DNA of 5,557 nucleotides from Candidatus Bipolaricaulota bacterium (GCA_018334615.1 JAGXLP010000082.1:1-5557), one strand, 5' to 3'. Numbered from the stretch's first letter, positions 1 through 5,557 are shown. Numbers and translations: made by a program. The notes: a model not told the origin generated them from the letters alone.

Positions 1-12
1 AATCGATTTTAA
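1..12 (+). CDS. Possible 3' end of an upstream gene (identity unknown)
   Basis: Frame 1 reads Asn-Arg-Phe and a TAA stop just before the gyrA ribosome binding site, the spacing expected of a tightly packed operon. A second reading, in frame 2, stays open through the ribosome binding site and ends at a TGA overlapping the gyrA start (26-28), so even the frame is uncertain. The upstream neighbour of gyrA is often gyrB, but four codons cannot show it. Confidence 0.25.
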   Translation, partial: NRF

Positions 13-14
13 AC

Positions 15-20
15 GGGAGA
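15..20 (+). promoter_or_regulatory. Ribosome binding site of gyrA
   Basis: GGGAGA lies 4 bases before the ATG at 25 and supports that start. No other plausible start lies nearby, and the encoded N-terminus already begins with the conserved pre-helix of GyrA, so the start is well placed. Confidence 0.7.
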
Positions 21-24
21 AAAC

Positions 25-2430
25 ATGAGTGAAGTAAAGACTGCTTATATAGAAGAAGAGATGGAAGAGTCGTATATAAATTATGCAATGAGCGTAATCA
101 GGGGCCGGGCTATACCGGACGTGAGAGACGGTCTTAAACCCGCTCAGCGGAGGATTCTTTATGCTCTGGATGAGTTAGGGTTGTACTCGGATGGGGCTCC
201 AAAAAAATCTGCTCGAATCGTCGGCGAAGTGCTGGGTAAGTACCACCCGCACGGTGATATAGCCGTCTACGATACCATGGTAAATATGGCCCAGGAGTTT
301 TCCTTTAGATACCCGTTGATTGACGGGCAGGGGAATTTTGGCTCGATTGACGGGGATTCCCAGGCAGCTATGAGATACACGGAGGCGAGGCTGTCCCCGA
401 TAAGTGAGACTTTTCTCGAGGAACTAGACGAGGATACCGTAGACTTCTCTCCAAATTTCGACGATTCACTGGAAGAGCCGAAAATCCTTCCGGCAAAGGT
501 TCCGGGATTGTTGTTAAATGGTTCCTGGGGTATTTCGGTGGGAATGACGACCAAGGTCCCCCCTCATAACCTCACGGAATTAATTGAAGGATTAATTTAT
601 CTCATTGACAACCCGGAGGCTTCTCTGGAAGAGCTTATGAAGTACATTAGGGGTCCCGATTTTCCTACAGGAGCGATAATTTTAGGGAGAGAAGGAATCA
701 AGGAAGCCTATCGGTCCGGAAAAGGTCGGGTCCGGATGAGAGCAAAGACTCAGCTCGAAGGAAACAACATAATAATTACGGAGATACCGTTCCAGATAAA
801 GAAATCGACGATAATCGAAAGGATAGCCGACAAAGCAAAGGACGGAACGATAGAAGGGATAACCGATGTCAGGGACGAGTCGGACCGGGAAGGGCTCAGG
901 GTGGTAATAAAGTTAAAGCAGGGGACGGAACCAACAGTCGCACTGAATAGGTTGTTTAAGTATACCCCTCTGGAAAAAACCTACGGCGCCAATATGACTG
1001 TTATCGTTGATGGAAATCCAAGAAGGCTTTCTCTCAAGGAAATTCTCAACTCCTTTATAGATTTTAGACGGTCGGTGGTCGAGAGGAGAACTGAGTACAG
1101 GCTGGAGAAAGCGGAAAGCAGAGCCCACATTCTGGAAGGTCTTCAGATTGCGCTGGATAGTACTGATATGGTGATAAAGCTGATTCGGGAGGCTGATACA
1201 AGGGACGAAGCGCGGGGGAACCTGATCGAGAGATTTTCCTTTTCGAAGGATCAGGCCAATGCGATATTGAAAATGCAACTCGGTCGGTTGACCAGTCTGG
1301 AACGGGAGAAGATCAACGATGAATTGGAAGAAAAGCGGGAATATATAGAGAAGTATAGAGAAATACTGTCCTCTACGCTAAAGCTGAACGAAATTATCAA
1401 AAATGAACTCCGGGAGATAAAGGAAGAATTTGGAGACGAGAGAAGGAGCCTGATAACTGAAAAAGTTGAAGAGGTAGATGCAGAGAGGCTAATTCCGGAC
1501 CATAGCGTAATTGTTCAGCTAACCGAGAATGGCTACGTTAATGCCCCCAAAAGAAGCGGGTATAAAACTCAGAATCGTGCCGGAAAGGGAGTAATCTGCA
1601 TGGATTTGGAGGAGGACGACAGAATAACCGTCGCCTCCAGTGGAAATTCCCGGAACGAAAGTCTCCTTTTTACCGATGAGGAAAAGGTATACAAAGTAAA
1701 AACTTACAAGTTGCCTTCTATGCGGAGAGACTCAAGGGGAGAGAGGCTGGGAGGACTTCTGGACCTATCTGACGACGAAGTAGTAACCGCAGCATTGAAC
1801 CTCAAAAGGGAGGAACTGACGGGTGACCGCTTTTGTCTGATGGGGACCAGGGGCGGGAACGTCGTGAAAAATCCAGTTGGAGACTTTTCTTCGGCCCATA
1901 TAAGCGGGATCCACAGCATGAATGCCGGTAGTGGTGATTCGCTTAGCTCCGTTACGTTAAGTCGTGGTGGTGGGGAAATAATTATGGCTACCAGGGAGGG
2001 TCAGGTTATTAGATTCCCCGAGGACGAACTCAGGACCACTCAGAGACCTTCGAGGGGGGTTAAGGGCATGAGCCTGTCTCCGGGAGATCAGGTTGTTAGT
2101 CTGGAGGCCGTTAGTCAAGAGGACCTGGAAAGAGACCCGCTATTGTTATTCGTGACAGAAAAGGGCAGGGGTAAGAAGGTCCCACTTTCAGAATTTAGCT
2201 CACAGAAGAGAGCGGGAAAAGGAAACCTGGGAATAAAGCTGGACGAGGACGATGGCCTGAGGGAAGTTGAGCTTCTGGAAAGAGGGGAAGAAGTCCTGCT
2301 CTACAGCGAGAGAGGAAAGGCCATTAGGTTGAGTATAGATGATATCAGTCAGTTCCAGCGTTATGCTCGAGGGGTAAAGCTGATGGAGCTGGAGGAATTC
2401 GACCTTATTTCCGCAACAACCGTGATTTAA
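25..2430 (+). CDS. gyrA: DNA gyrase subunit A
   Basis: The breakage-reunion subunit of the A2B2 type II topoisomerase that introduces negative supercoils using ATP hydrolysed by GyrB. At 801 residues it is full length for the family. The N-terminal signature SYINYAMSVIRGRAIPDVRDG starts near residue 16. The quinolone pocket motif HPHGDIAVYD is at 74-83, and the catalytic pair Arg117-Tyr118 sits in AAMRYTEARL. The tower follows, then the coiled-coil arm (about 345-480) ending in the DERRSLI motif at 471. The C-terminal half (about 493-801) reads as six beta-pinwheel blades, with GyrA-box-like motifs QNRAGKG (516-522) and QKRAGKG (727-733). The boxes and full wrapping domain favour gyrase over topoisomerase IV ParC. 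The acidic tail of E. coli GyrA is absent: the protein ends with blade six. Ile79 stands where E. coli has Ser83, while Asp83 (E. coli Asp87) is kept. It is first of a likely gyrA-tyrS-HIT unit. Confidence 0.97.
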   Translation: MSEVKTAYIEEEMEESYINYAMSVIRGRAIPDVRDGLKPAQRRILYALDELGLYSDGAPKKSARIVGEVLGKYHPHGDIAVYDTMVNMAQEFSFRYPLIDGQGNFGSIDGDSQAAMRYTEARLSPISETFLEELDEDTVDFSPNFDDSLEEPKILPAKVPGLLLNGSWGISVGMTTKVPPHNLTELIEGLIYLIDNPEASLEELMKYIRGPDFPTGAIILGREGIKEAYRSGKGRVRMRAKTQLEGNNIIITEIPFQIKKSTIIERIADKAKDGTIEGITDVRDESDREGLRVVIKLKQGTEPTVALNRLFKYTPLEKTYGANMTVIVDGNPRRLSLKEILNSFIDFRRSVVERRTEYRLEKAESRAHILEGLQIALDSTDMVIKLIREADTRDEARGNLIERFSFSKDQANAILKMQLGRLTSLEREKINDELEEKREYIEKYREILSSTLKLNEIIKNELREIKEEFGDERRSLITEKVEEVDAERLIPDHSVIVQLTENGYVNAPKRSGYKTQNRAGKGVICMDLEEDDRITVASSGNSRNESLLFTDEEKVYKVKTYKLPSMRRDSRGERLGGLLDLSDDEVVTAALNLKREELTGDRFCLMGTRGGNVVKNPVGDFSSAHISGIHSMNAGSGDSLSSVTLSRGGGEIIMATREGQVIRFPEDELRTTQRPSRGVKGMSLSPGDQVVSLEAVSQEDLERDPLLLFVTEKGRGKKVPLSEFSSQKRAGKGNLGIKLDEDDGLREVELLERGEEVLLYSERGKAIRLSIDDISQFQRYARGVKLMELEEFDLISATTVI

Positions 2431-2437
2431 CCGAGCT

Positions 2438-2442
2438 GGAGG
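2438..2442 (+). promoter_or_regulatory. Ribosome binding site of tyrS, with two possible starts
   Basis: GGAGG lies 4 bases before the ATG at 2447 and 10 bases before the in-frame ATG at 2453. The gyrA spacing is also 4, while the HIT and patB genes use about 8-9 bases counted from the last G of the same core. The two choices differ by two residues (Met-Val), which does not affect the protein's identity. Confidence 0.7.
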
Positions 2443-2446
2443 TTTT

Positions 2447-3664
2447 ATGGTAATGGAAAATGAATTCGTAGAAGCAGTGAAGGATATAAAATCTGGAACC
2501 GCCGATCTCGTTCCCGAGGATGAGCTGGTAAAAAAATTGAAGGCCGCTAAAAAAGAGGATCGGCCACTCAGGGTAAAGCTTGGCGTTGATCCCTCTTCTC
2601 CGGACCTGACACTGGGACATGCCGTTGTATTGCGAAAGCTGCGACAGCTGCAGGATCTCGGCCATCAAGCCGTTATGGTCGTGGGAGACTTTACCAGGAG
2701 GATTGGGGACCCCTCGGGCAAATCCGAGACGCGAGAAATCATGGGTGCAAAGGAAATCGAGGAAAACATGAAGGATTACGAGAAACAGGTATTCCGTATA
2801 CTTGATCCCGAGAGTACGGAATTTCGTTATAATTCCGAGTGGCTCGGCAAGCTCACCTTTGAAGATATTATTGAATTAACCTCCAAATATACGGTCGCCA
2901 GGATGCTTGAACGGGATGATTTTGCTCAGAGGTACAGGGAAAACAAGCCAATTTCGGTGCTTGAGTTCTTGTATCCCCTGGCCCAGGCTTACGATTCTGT
3001 CGCGGTAGATGCGGATATCGAACTGGGAGGAGCGGATCAAAAATTTAACTTGATAGTGGGGAGACATATTCAGCGGGAATTCGATCAGGAACCCCAGATC
3101 GTTTTGACTGTTCCTCTGTTAACCGGTACCGACGGAAGCAAGGCAATGAGCCAGACAAGAGGTAATTACATCGGAATAAACGAGGAACCCGAAACGATCT
3201 ATGGAAAATTGATGTCGATATCGGATGACACTATGCCAGAATATTTTGAACTGTTGACTGATGTTTCACCCGGGGAGTTAGGGGATCTTCACCCAAAAAA
3301 GAAAAAGAAAAGGCTGGCGCACGAGATAGTAAGCAACATTTACTCGGAGGTGGAGGCCTCCCACGCCCAAGGAGAGTTTGAGCGGGTATTTGAACAAAAT
3401 AAGACCCCTGAAAACCTTAAGGAAATTAAGGTTCCGGCCGATCAAATAGATGAGGATGGCACGGCGTGGATACTTGACCTTTTAGAACTTTCCGGCTTTG
3501 TCTCCAGCCGGTCGGAAGCTCGGAGGCTGATTGATCAAGGGGGAGTGAGGCTGGATGACGAAAAGGTTACCGAAGTCGATTTTGATCCGGTTATCCAGGA
3601 TGGCAGAATACTGCAGGTGGGAAAGAAGGACTTTGCCCGGCTCGTTCCAGAAGAAAATTGTTAA
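2447..3664 (+). CDS. tyrS: Tyrosyl-tRNA synthetase, bacterial type with S4 domain
   Basis: Class I aminoacyl-tRNA synthetase that activates tyrosine with ATP and charges tRNA-Tyr in the cytoplasm. The catalytic Rossmann fold covers about residues 30-260. The tyrosine pocket is recognisable from Tyr176, Gln180 and Asp183 in YPLAQAYDS, with the Bacillus TyrRS spacing, and from GGADQ at 194-198; this excludes TrpRS. The segment from LRVKLGVDPS (41) to LRKLRQLQDLGH (62-73) and GDFTRRIGDPSGKS (80-93) resembles the Thermus-like TyrRS branch. An S4 RNA-binding domain fills about 340-400. Archaeal TyrRS normally lacks this S4 tail. Both ATP signatures are altered: HIGH is TLGH (55-58) and KMSKS is AMSQT (233-237). 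Five consecutive lysines occur at 284-288. The gene begins 16 bases after gyrA and is probably co-transcribed with it. No T-box leader precedes it. The start could instead be the ATG at 2453. Confidence 0.95.
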   Translation: MVMENEFVEAVKDIKSGTADLVPEDELVKKLKAAKKEDRPLRVKLGVDPSSPDLTLGHAVVLRKLRQLQDLGHQAVMVVGDFTRRIGDPSGKSETREIMGAKEIEENMKDYEKQVFRILDPESTEFRYNSEWLGKLTFEDIIELTSKYTVARMLERDDFAQRYRENKPISVLEFLYPLAQAYDSVAVDADIELGGADQKFNLIVGRHIQREFDQEPQIVLTVPLLTGTDGSKAMSQTRGNYIGINEEPETIYGKLMSISDDTMPEYFELLTDVSPGELGDLHPKKKKKRLAHEIVSNIYSEVEASHAQGEFERVFEQNKTPENLKEIKVPADQIDEDGTAWILDLLELSGFVSSRSEARRLIDQGGVRLDDEKVTEVDFDPVIQDGRILQVGKKDFARLVPEENC

Positions 3665-3673
3665 GTTCTTAGC

Positions 3674-3679
3674 AGGTGA
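3674..3679 (+). promoter_or_regulatory. Ribosome binding site that sets the HIT gene start
   Basis: AGGTGA is complementary to the 16S rRNA tail and lies 5 bases before the ATG at 3685. The in-frame GTG at 3676 is inside this site and so cannot be its start, which removes three residues (Met-Ile-Phe) from the longest reading. Confidence 0.75.
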
Positions 3680-3684
3680 TCTTT

Positions 3685-4104
3685 ATGTCTGATTGCGTCT
3701 TTTGCAGAATAGTTGACGAGGAGATTGACGCCGAGGTTGTGTACGAAAATGATTACGCCATGGCTTTTTTGGATGCTAATCCCGTCGTTGACGGTCATAC
3801 CGTTGTTGTGCCGAAAGAGCATTTTGAAAGGTTTTCCGATTTGACCGAGGAAGTGGCGACTGGTGTTTTTTCCGTCCTCCGAGAGGTAAATAAGGCCATT
3901 CTAACTGGACTGGAAGCAGATGGGACCAACGTTGGCTTGAACGACGGGGAAGCTGCCGGACAGGCCATTCCTCATACTCACGTTCACGTGATACCAAGGT
4001 ATTCAGGAGATGGTGGAGGTTCGCTACACTCTATTATTAACGTTGGGGGGCAAAAAGAACCTTCGGATGTAGCTGAAACCCTGAAGTCCGAAATCTACAC
4101 TTAA
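3685..4104 (+). CDS. HIT (histidine triad) family nucleotide hydrolase/transferase
   Basis: A 139-residue single-domain HIT protein, probably a cytoplasmic homodimer of the HINT/Fhit superfamily that attacks the alpha-phosphate of nucleotide conjugates such as AMP-amidates or dinucleoside polyphosphates; its true substrate cannot be read from sequence. The triad HTHVHVI is at 97-103, with His99 the expected nucleophile. Cys4 and Cys7 (CVFC) with His46 and His97 form the zinc site seen in many prokaryotic members. NDGEAAGQ at 86-93 is the conserved loop before the triad. RYSGDGGGSLHS (105-116) resembles euryarchaeal HIT proteins from memory. The protein is very acidic, about 25 Asp/Glu to 8 Lys/Arg, which suggests salt adaptation. 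It starts 20 bases after tyrS and is probably the last gene of the gyrA unit. A link to TyrRS through aminoacyl-adenylate clean-up is conceivable, because HINT proteins can hydrolyse such adducts, but this is inference. Confidence 0.92.
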   Translation: MSDCVFCRIVDEEIDAEVVYENDYAMAFLDANPVVDGHTVVVPKEHFERFSDLTEEVATGVFSVLREVNKAILTGLEADGTNVGLNDGEAAGQAIPHTHVHVIPRYSGDGGGSLHSIINVGGQKEPSDVAETLKSEIYT

Positions 4105-4169
4105 TTAAGGATAAACTTACACCAGGTTAGATTCTAAAAACGATAACTGGAACTTCAGGCCTTCCTCCG

Positions 4170-4196
4170 CATGGGTGTATTTTCTAACGTCCCATG
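4170..4196 (+). repeat. Short inverted repeat CATGGG / CCCATG
   Basis: CATGGG (4170-4175) and CCCATG (4191-4196) are perfect six-base inverted copies around a 15-base loop, extendable by one G-U pair outside. It could be a small RNA hairpin or a dyad operator for patB. Six base pairs can arise by chance, so its role is uncertain. Confidence 0.35.
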
Positions 4197-4213
4197 TCCT
4201 TCCCGTGCTAAAA

Positions 4214-4230
4214 GCCTCACGTGATGGGGC
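4214..4230 (+). repeat. Hairpin with downstream T tract, possible terminator or leader element
   Basis: GCCTCA (4214-4219) pairs with TGGGGC (4225-4230) over six pairs, one of them G-U, around a five-base loop CGTGA. The loop region also contains the DNA palindrome TCACGTGA (4217-4224). A T8 run follows at 4242-4249, but 11 bases separate it from the stem, which is too far for a classical intrinsic terminator. In an archaeon the T8 alone might terminate the upstream unit. It abuts the patB ribosome binding site, so it could equally be part of the patB leader. Confidence 0.4.
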
Positions 4231-4249
4231 AAATAACTATGTTTTTTTT

Positions 4250-4255
4250 GAGGTG
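4250..4255 (+). promoter_or_regulatory. Ribosome binding site of patB
   Basis: GAGGTG, immediately after the T8 tract and 7 bases before the ATG at 4263, fixes the patB start. Translation initiation here would be sensitive to any structure formed by the preceding hairpin and U tract. Confidence 0.75.
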
Positions 4256-4262
4256 CAAATAG

Positions 4263-5465
4263 ATGAACGATAGAAAATTTGACGAATATATTGACAGGAC
4301 CGGAACCAACTCGGTTAAATGGGATTTTAGAAACGAGGTCTTTGGCCGAGAAGACGTTTTGCCAATGTGGGTTGCCGATTCAGATTGGAGAACATCCGAG
4401 TCAATAATTGACTCCATTTTGGAAAGAGCCAGGCACGGTATCTTCGGTTACACAGGTACCGATGAAGAGACCGATCGGATAGTAATGGACTGGCTGGAGC
4501 GAAGATACGGCTGGAAGATAGACCCAAACTGGGTTGTCTACGCAAATGGCGTAGTTCCCTCCCTGAGGGTGGTAATTAAAGCTTTTTCTTGCCCGGGAGA
4601 GGGTGTAATCCTGCAACCTCCCGTCTATTATCCTTTTTTTACTTCAGTAAAAAATAGTGGAAGCCAGGTGGTCACGAACCAGTTAAAGATGAAGGATGGA
4701 AAGTATCGAATGAATTATGAGGAATTACATAATCTCTGTTGTCCGGAGCAAGAGTCAATTCCGGCTGATCCACCTCCGACGTTGATGGTTCTGTGTAATC
4801 CTCACAATCCCGTGGGGCGTGTCTGGGAAAGGGATGAGCTGGAAAGGCTGGGTAGTATTTGTCTTGAAAACGAAGTTCTAATGGTTTCTGACGATATTCA
4901 TTCGGAATTTGTCTACCAGGGGAATAGTTACCTTCCTCTGGCTTCGGTTTCACCCGAAATTGCCGATAACTCAATTACACTCACTTCCCCCAGCAAGGCT
5001 TTTAATACTGCGGGCTTGCCGGCTTCAATTGCTATAATTAAAAACGAACAATTGAGAGAAAGGTTTAAAAAAGCCGGGGAGAAGTTACTGACCCGTCCAA
5101 GCGTATTTGGACTGGAAGCACTGATTGCAGCTTATAAAAACGGTGAGGACTGGATGGATGATCAACTGGACTACCTCGAGGATAACAGGGAATATATTCT
5201 GGAGTTCTTTGAAACAAAAATCCCGCGAGTAAAACCAATTACCCCTGAAGGAACTACTTTATTATGGATTGATTTCCGAAAGCTGAATTTATCTTCCGAG
5301 GAATTAAAGGATCTTATTGTAAACGAGGCCCGAGTCGGACTGGATTTTGGATCCTGGTTTGGTCCCGGTGGCGAGGGATTCGTCAGACTTAACTTTGCCT
5401 GCCCACGTCAAACCCTGAAAAAGGGGCTTAACCGCATCGCTGAAGCGGTAGAGTCAATTTCTTGA
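4263..5465 (+). CDS. patB: PatB/MalY-type PLP-dependent C-S beta-lyase (aminotransferase fold class I)
   Basis: A fold type I PLP enzyme of the MalY/PatB branch. These cleave the carbon-sulfur bond of cystathionine or cysteine conjugates, releasing a thiol, pyruvate and ammonia; some members act as aminotransferases. The N-terminal signature FDEYIDRTGTNSVKWD (6-21) and LPMWVADSDWR (33-43) mark the branch, as does HGIFGYTG (58-65). Tyr122 in PPVYYPF should stack on the cofactor. Asn182 lies in CNPHNPVGRVW (178-188), Asp210 in VSDDIHSE should contact the pyridine nitrogen, Lys245 in SPSKAFNTAGL forms the Schiff base, and Arg375 in FVRLNFACPR should bind the substrate carboxylate. At 400 residues it is about ten longer than MalY (390) or B. 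subtilis PatB (387). The excess lies near 158-172, a Pro-rich loop with two cysteines. The usual MWVADMDF is altered to MWVADSDWR. It sits 158 bases after the HIT gene, so separate transcription is likely. The exact substrate is not predictable. Confidence 0.9.
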   Translation: MNDRKFDEYIDRTGTNSVKWDFRNEVFGREDVLPMWVADSDWRTSESIIDSILERARHGIFGYTGTDEETDRIVMDWLERRYGWKIDPNWVVYANGVVPSLRVVIKAFSCPGEGVILQPPVYYPFFTSVKNSGSQVVTNQLKMKDGKYRMNYEELHNLCCPEQESIPADPPPTLMVLCNPHNPVGRVWERDELERLGSICLENEVLMVSDDIHSEFVYQGNSYLPLASVSPEIADNSITLTSPSKAFNTAGLPASIAIIKNEQLRERFKKAGEKLLTRPSVFGLEALIAAYKNGEDWMDDQLDYLEDNREYILEFFETKIPRVKPITPEGTTLLWIDFRKLNLSSEELKDLIVNEARVGLDFGSWFGPGGEGFVRLNFACPRQTLKKGLNRIAEAVESIS

Positions 5466-5470
5466 TTCTC

Positions 5471-5505
5471 TTGAGTTTTTAACCACTCCCTAACTTTATT
5501 TAAAA
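5471..5505 (+). promoter_or_regulatory. Possible promoter of the downstream gene
   Basis: TTTATTTAAAA (5495-5505) resembles an archaeal TATA box; with the usual distance of about 26 bases, transcription would start near 5526 and leave a leader of only about 6 bases before the ATG at 5532. Read as bacterial, TTGAGT (5471-5476) and TTTATT (5495-5500), 18 bases apart, give a weak -35/-10 pair with four of six matches each. Either reading is tentative. The T5 run at 5476-5480 might help end the patB transcript. Confidence 0.3.
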
Positions 5506-5531
5506 GCCCAGGAAAGGAAGGTTAGAAAAGA

Positions 5532-5557
5532 ATGAAAGCTATGGAATGTGCACTAGG
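5532..5557 (+). CDS. Start of a truncated gene, product unknown
   Basis: An ATG after an in-frame TAG (5523-5525) opens eight complete codons, Met-Lys-Ala-Met-Glu-Cys-Ala-Leu, before the window ends. GGAAGG at 5516-5521 could be its ribosome binding site, with a rather long 10-base spacer. An alternative start is the ATG at 5541, three codons in. A Met-Lys-Ala-Met beginning is common in medium-chain alcohol dehydrogenases, but eight residues do not identify a family. The 66-base gap after patB leaves open whether it is co-transcribed. Confidence 0.45.

Larger units (their letters stand above)
4105..4262 (+). other. 158-base gap between the HIT gene and patB
   Basis: No coding region or RNA gene is recognisable. 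The gap begins within the palindrome TTAATTAA (4101-4108) at the HIT stop. It contains an inverted repeat (4170-4196), a hairpin (4214-4230), a T8 tract (4242-4249) and the patB ribosome binding site. No convincing bacterial -35/-10 pair or archaeal TATA box stands out; A/T-rich stretches near 4101-4120 and 4128-4140 are the best weak candidates. It most likely contains the end of the upstream transcript and the promoter or leader of patB. Confidence 0.6.

Noticed and set aside
267..554. Minus-strand open frame of 95 codons inside gyrA
   Set aside because: It lies opposite the catalytic and quinolone-pocket region of gyrA, one of the most conserved coding stretches; the Ser-rich translation resembles no family. 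The same applies to the minus-strand frames at 913-1278 and 1704-1919.
25..2430. Reading the first gene as parC (topoisomerase IV subunit A)
   Set aside because: The wrapping domain has six blades and two GyrA-box-like motifs, whereas ParC has fewer or degenerate blades and no canonical box.
2431..2446. T-box leader for tyrS
   Set aside because: Only 16 bases separate gyrA from tyrS, too short for a T-box, and no T-box core sequence appears nearby.
2405..2668. Minus-strand open frame across the gyrA-tyrS junction
   Set aside because: It lies opposite the end of gyrA, the tyrS ribosome binding site and the TyrRS N-terminal domain, has no ribosome binding site of its own that I can see, and has no recognisable motif.
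3676..3684. GTG start for the HIT gene, three codons upstream
   Set aside because: The GTG is part of the AGGTGA ribosome binding site, and the ATG at 3685 gives the usual short N-terminus before the CVFC zinc motif.
4214..4249. Classical Rho-independent terminator after the HIT gene
   Set aside because: The six-pair stem includes a G-U pair and the T8 tract begins 11 bases after the stem, overlapping the patB initiation region, so it does not meet the usual layout.
4105..4262. SAM riboswitch or other known sulfur-responsive leader before patB
   Set aside because: The gap shows short stems but none of the conserved cores of SAM or S-box classes that I could recognise; the hairpins are reported only as candidates.
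4217..4417. Minus-strand 66-codon frame running into the patB leader
   Set aside because: Most of it is antisense to the conserved PatB N-terminus, and the part in the gap is short and low in complexity. The other minus-strand frames within patB, including 4672-4974, are likewise shadows.

Overview
The window is a compact run of housekeeping genes, all on the + strand: gyrA (DNA gyrase subunit A), tyrS (tyrosyl-tRNA synthetase of the bacterial, S4-tailed type), a HIT-family nucleotide hydrolase or transferase, and a PatB/MalY-type PLP-dependent C-S lyase. The first codons of another + strand gene are cut off by the right edge. No mobile element, CRISPR array, rRNA, tRNA or phage gene is visible.

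Layout. Bases 1-24 hold only a possible end of an upstream gene (gyrB would be the natural guess) and the gyrA ribosome binding site. gyrA, tyrS and the HIT gene are separated by 16 and 20 bases and each has its own Shine-Dalgarno sequence, so they look like one transcription unit. A 158-base gap (4105-4262) follows. It contains two small hairpins that could compete for one strand, then a T8 tract and the patB ribosome binding site; patB therefore probably has its own leader or promoter. A 66-base gap with an A/T-rich TATA-like element precedes the truncated last gene.

Organism. Shine-Dalgarno sequences match the CCUCC anti-SD shared by bacteria and archaea. Arginine is written largely with AGG, AGA and CGG, and isoleucine often with ATA. 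The proteins are acidic: the HIT protein has about 25 Asp/Glu against 8 Lys/Arg, and TyrRS about 79 against 54, which fits a salt-adapted organism. The HIT protein, with NDGEAAGQ and GDGGGSLH around its histidine triad, resembles euryarchaeal HIT proteins as I remember them, whereas GyrA and TyrRS are of bacterial type. Two readings remain open: a gyrase-bearing, perhaps halophilic euryarchaeon with a transferred TyrRS, or a bacterium. The sequence alone does not settle this.

Together the genes serve DNA supercoiling, tRNA charging, nucleotide housekeeping and sulfur amino acid metabolism. I find no evidence for a new system. What deserves a second look is residue-level: Ile at the main quinolone-resistance position of GyrA, two GyrA-box-like motifs, a TyrRS lacking both KMSKS lysines, and the structured gap before patB.
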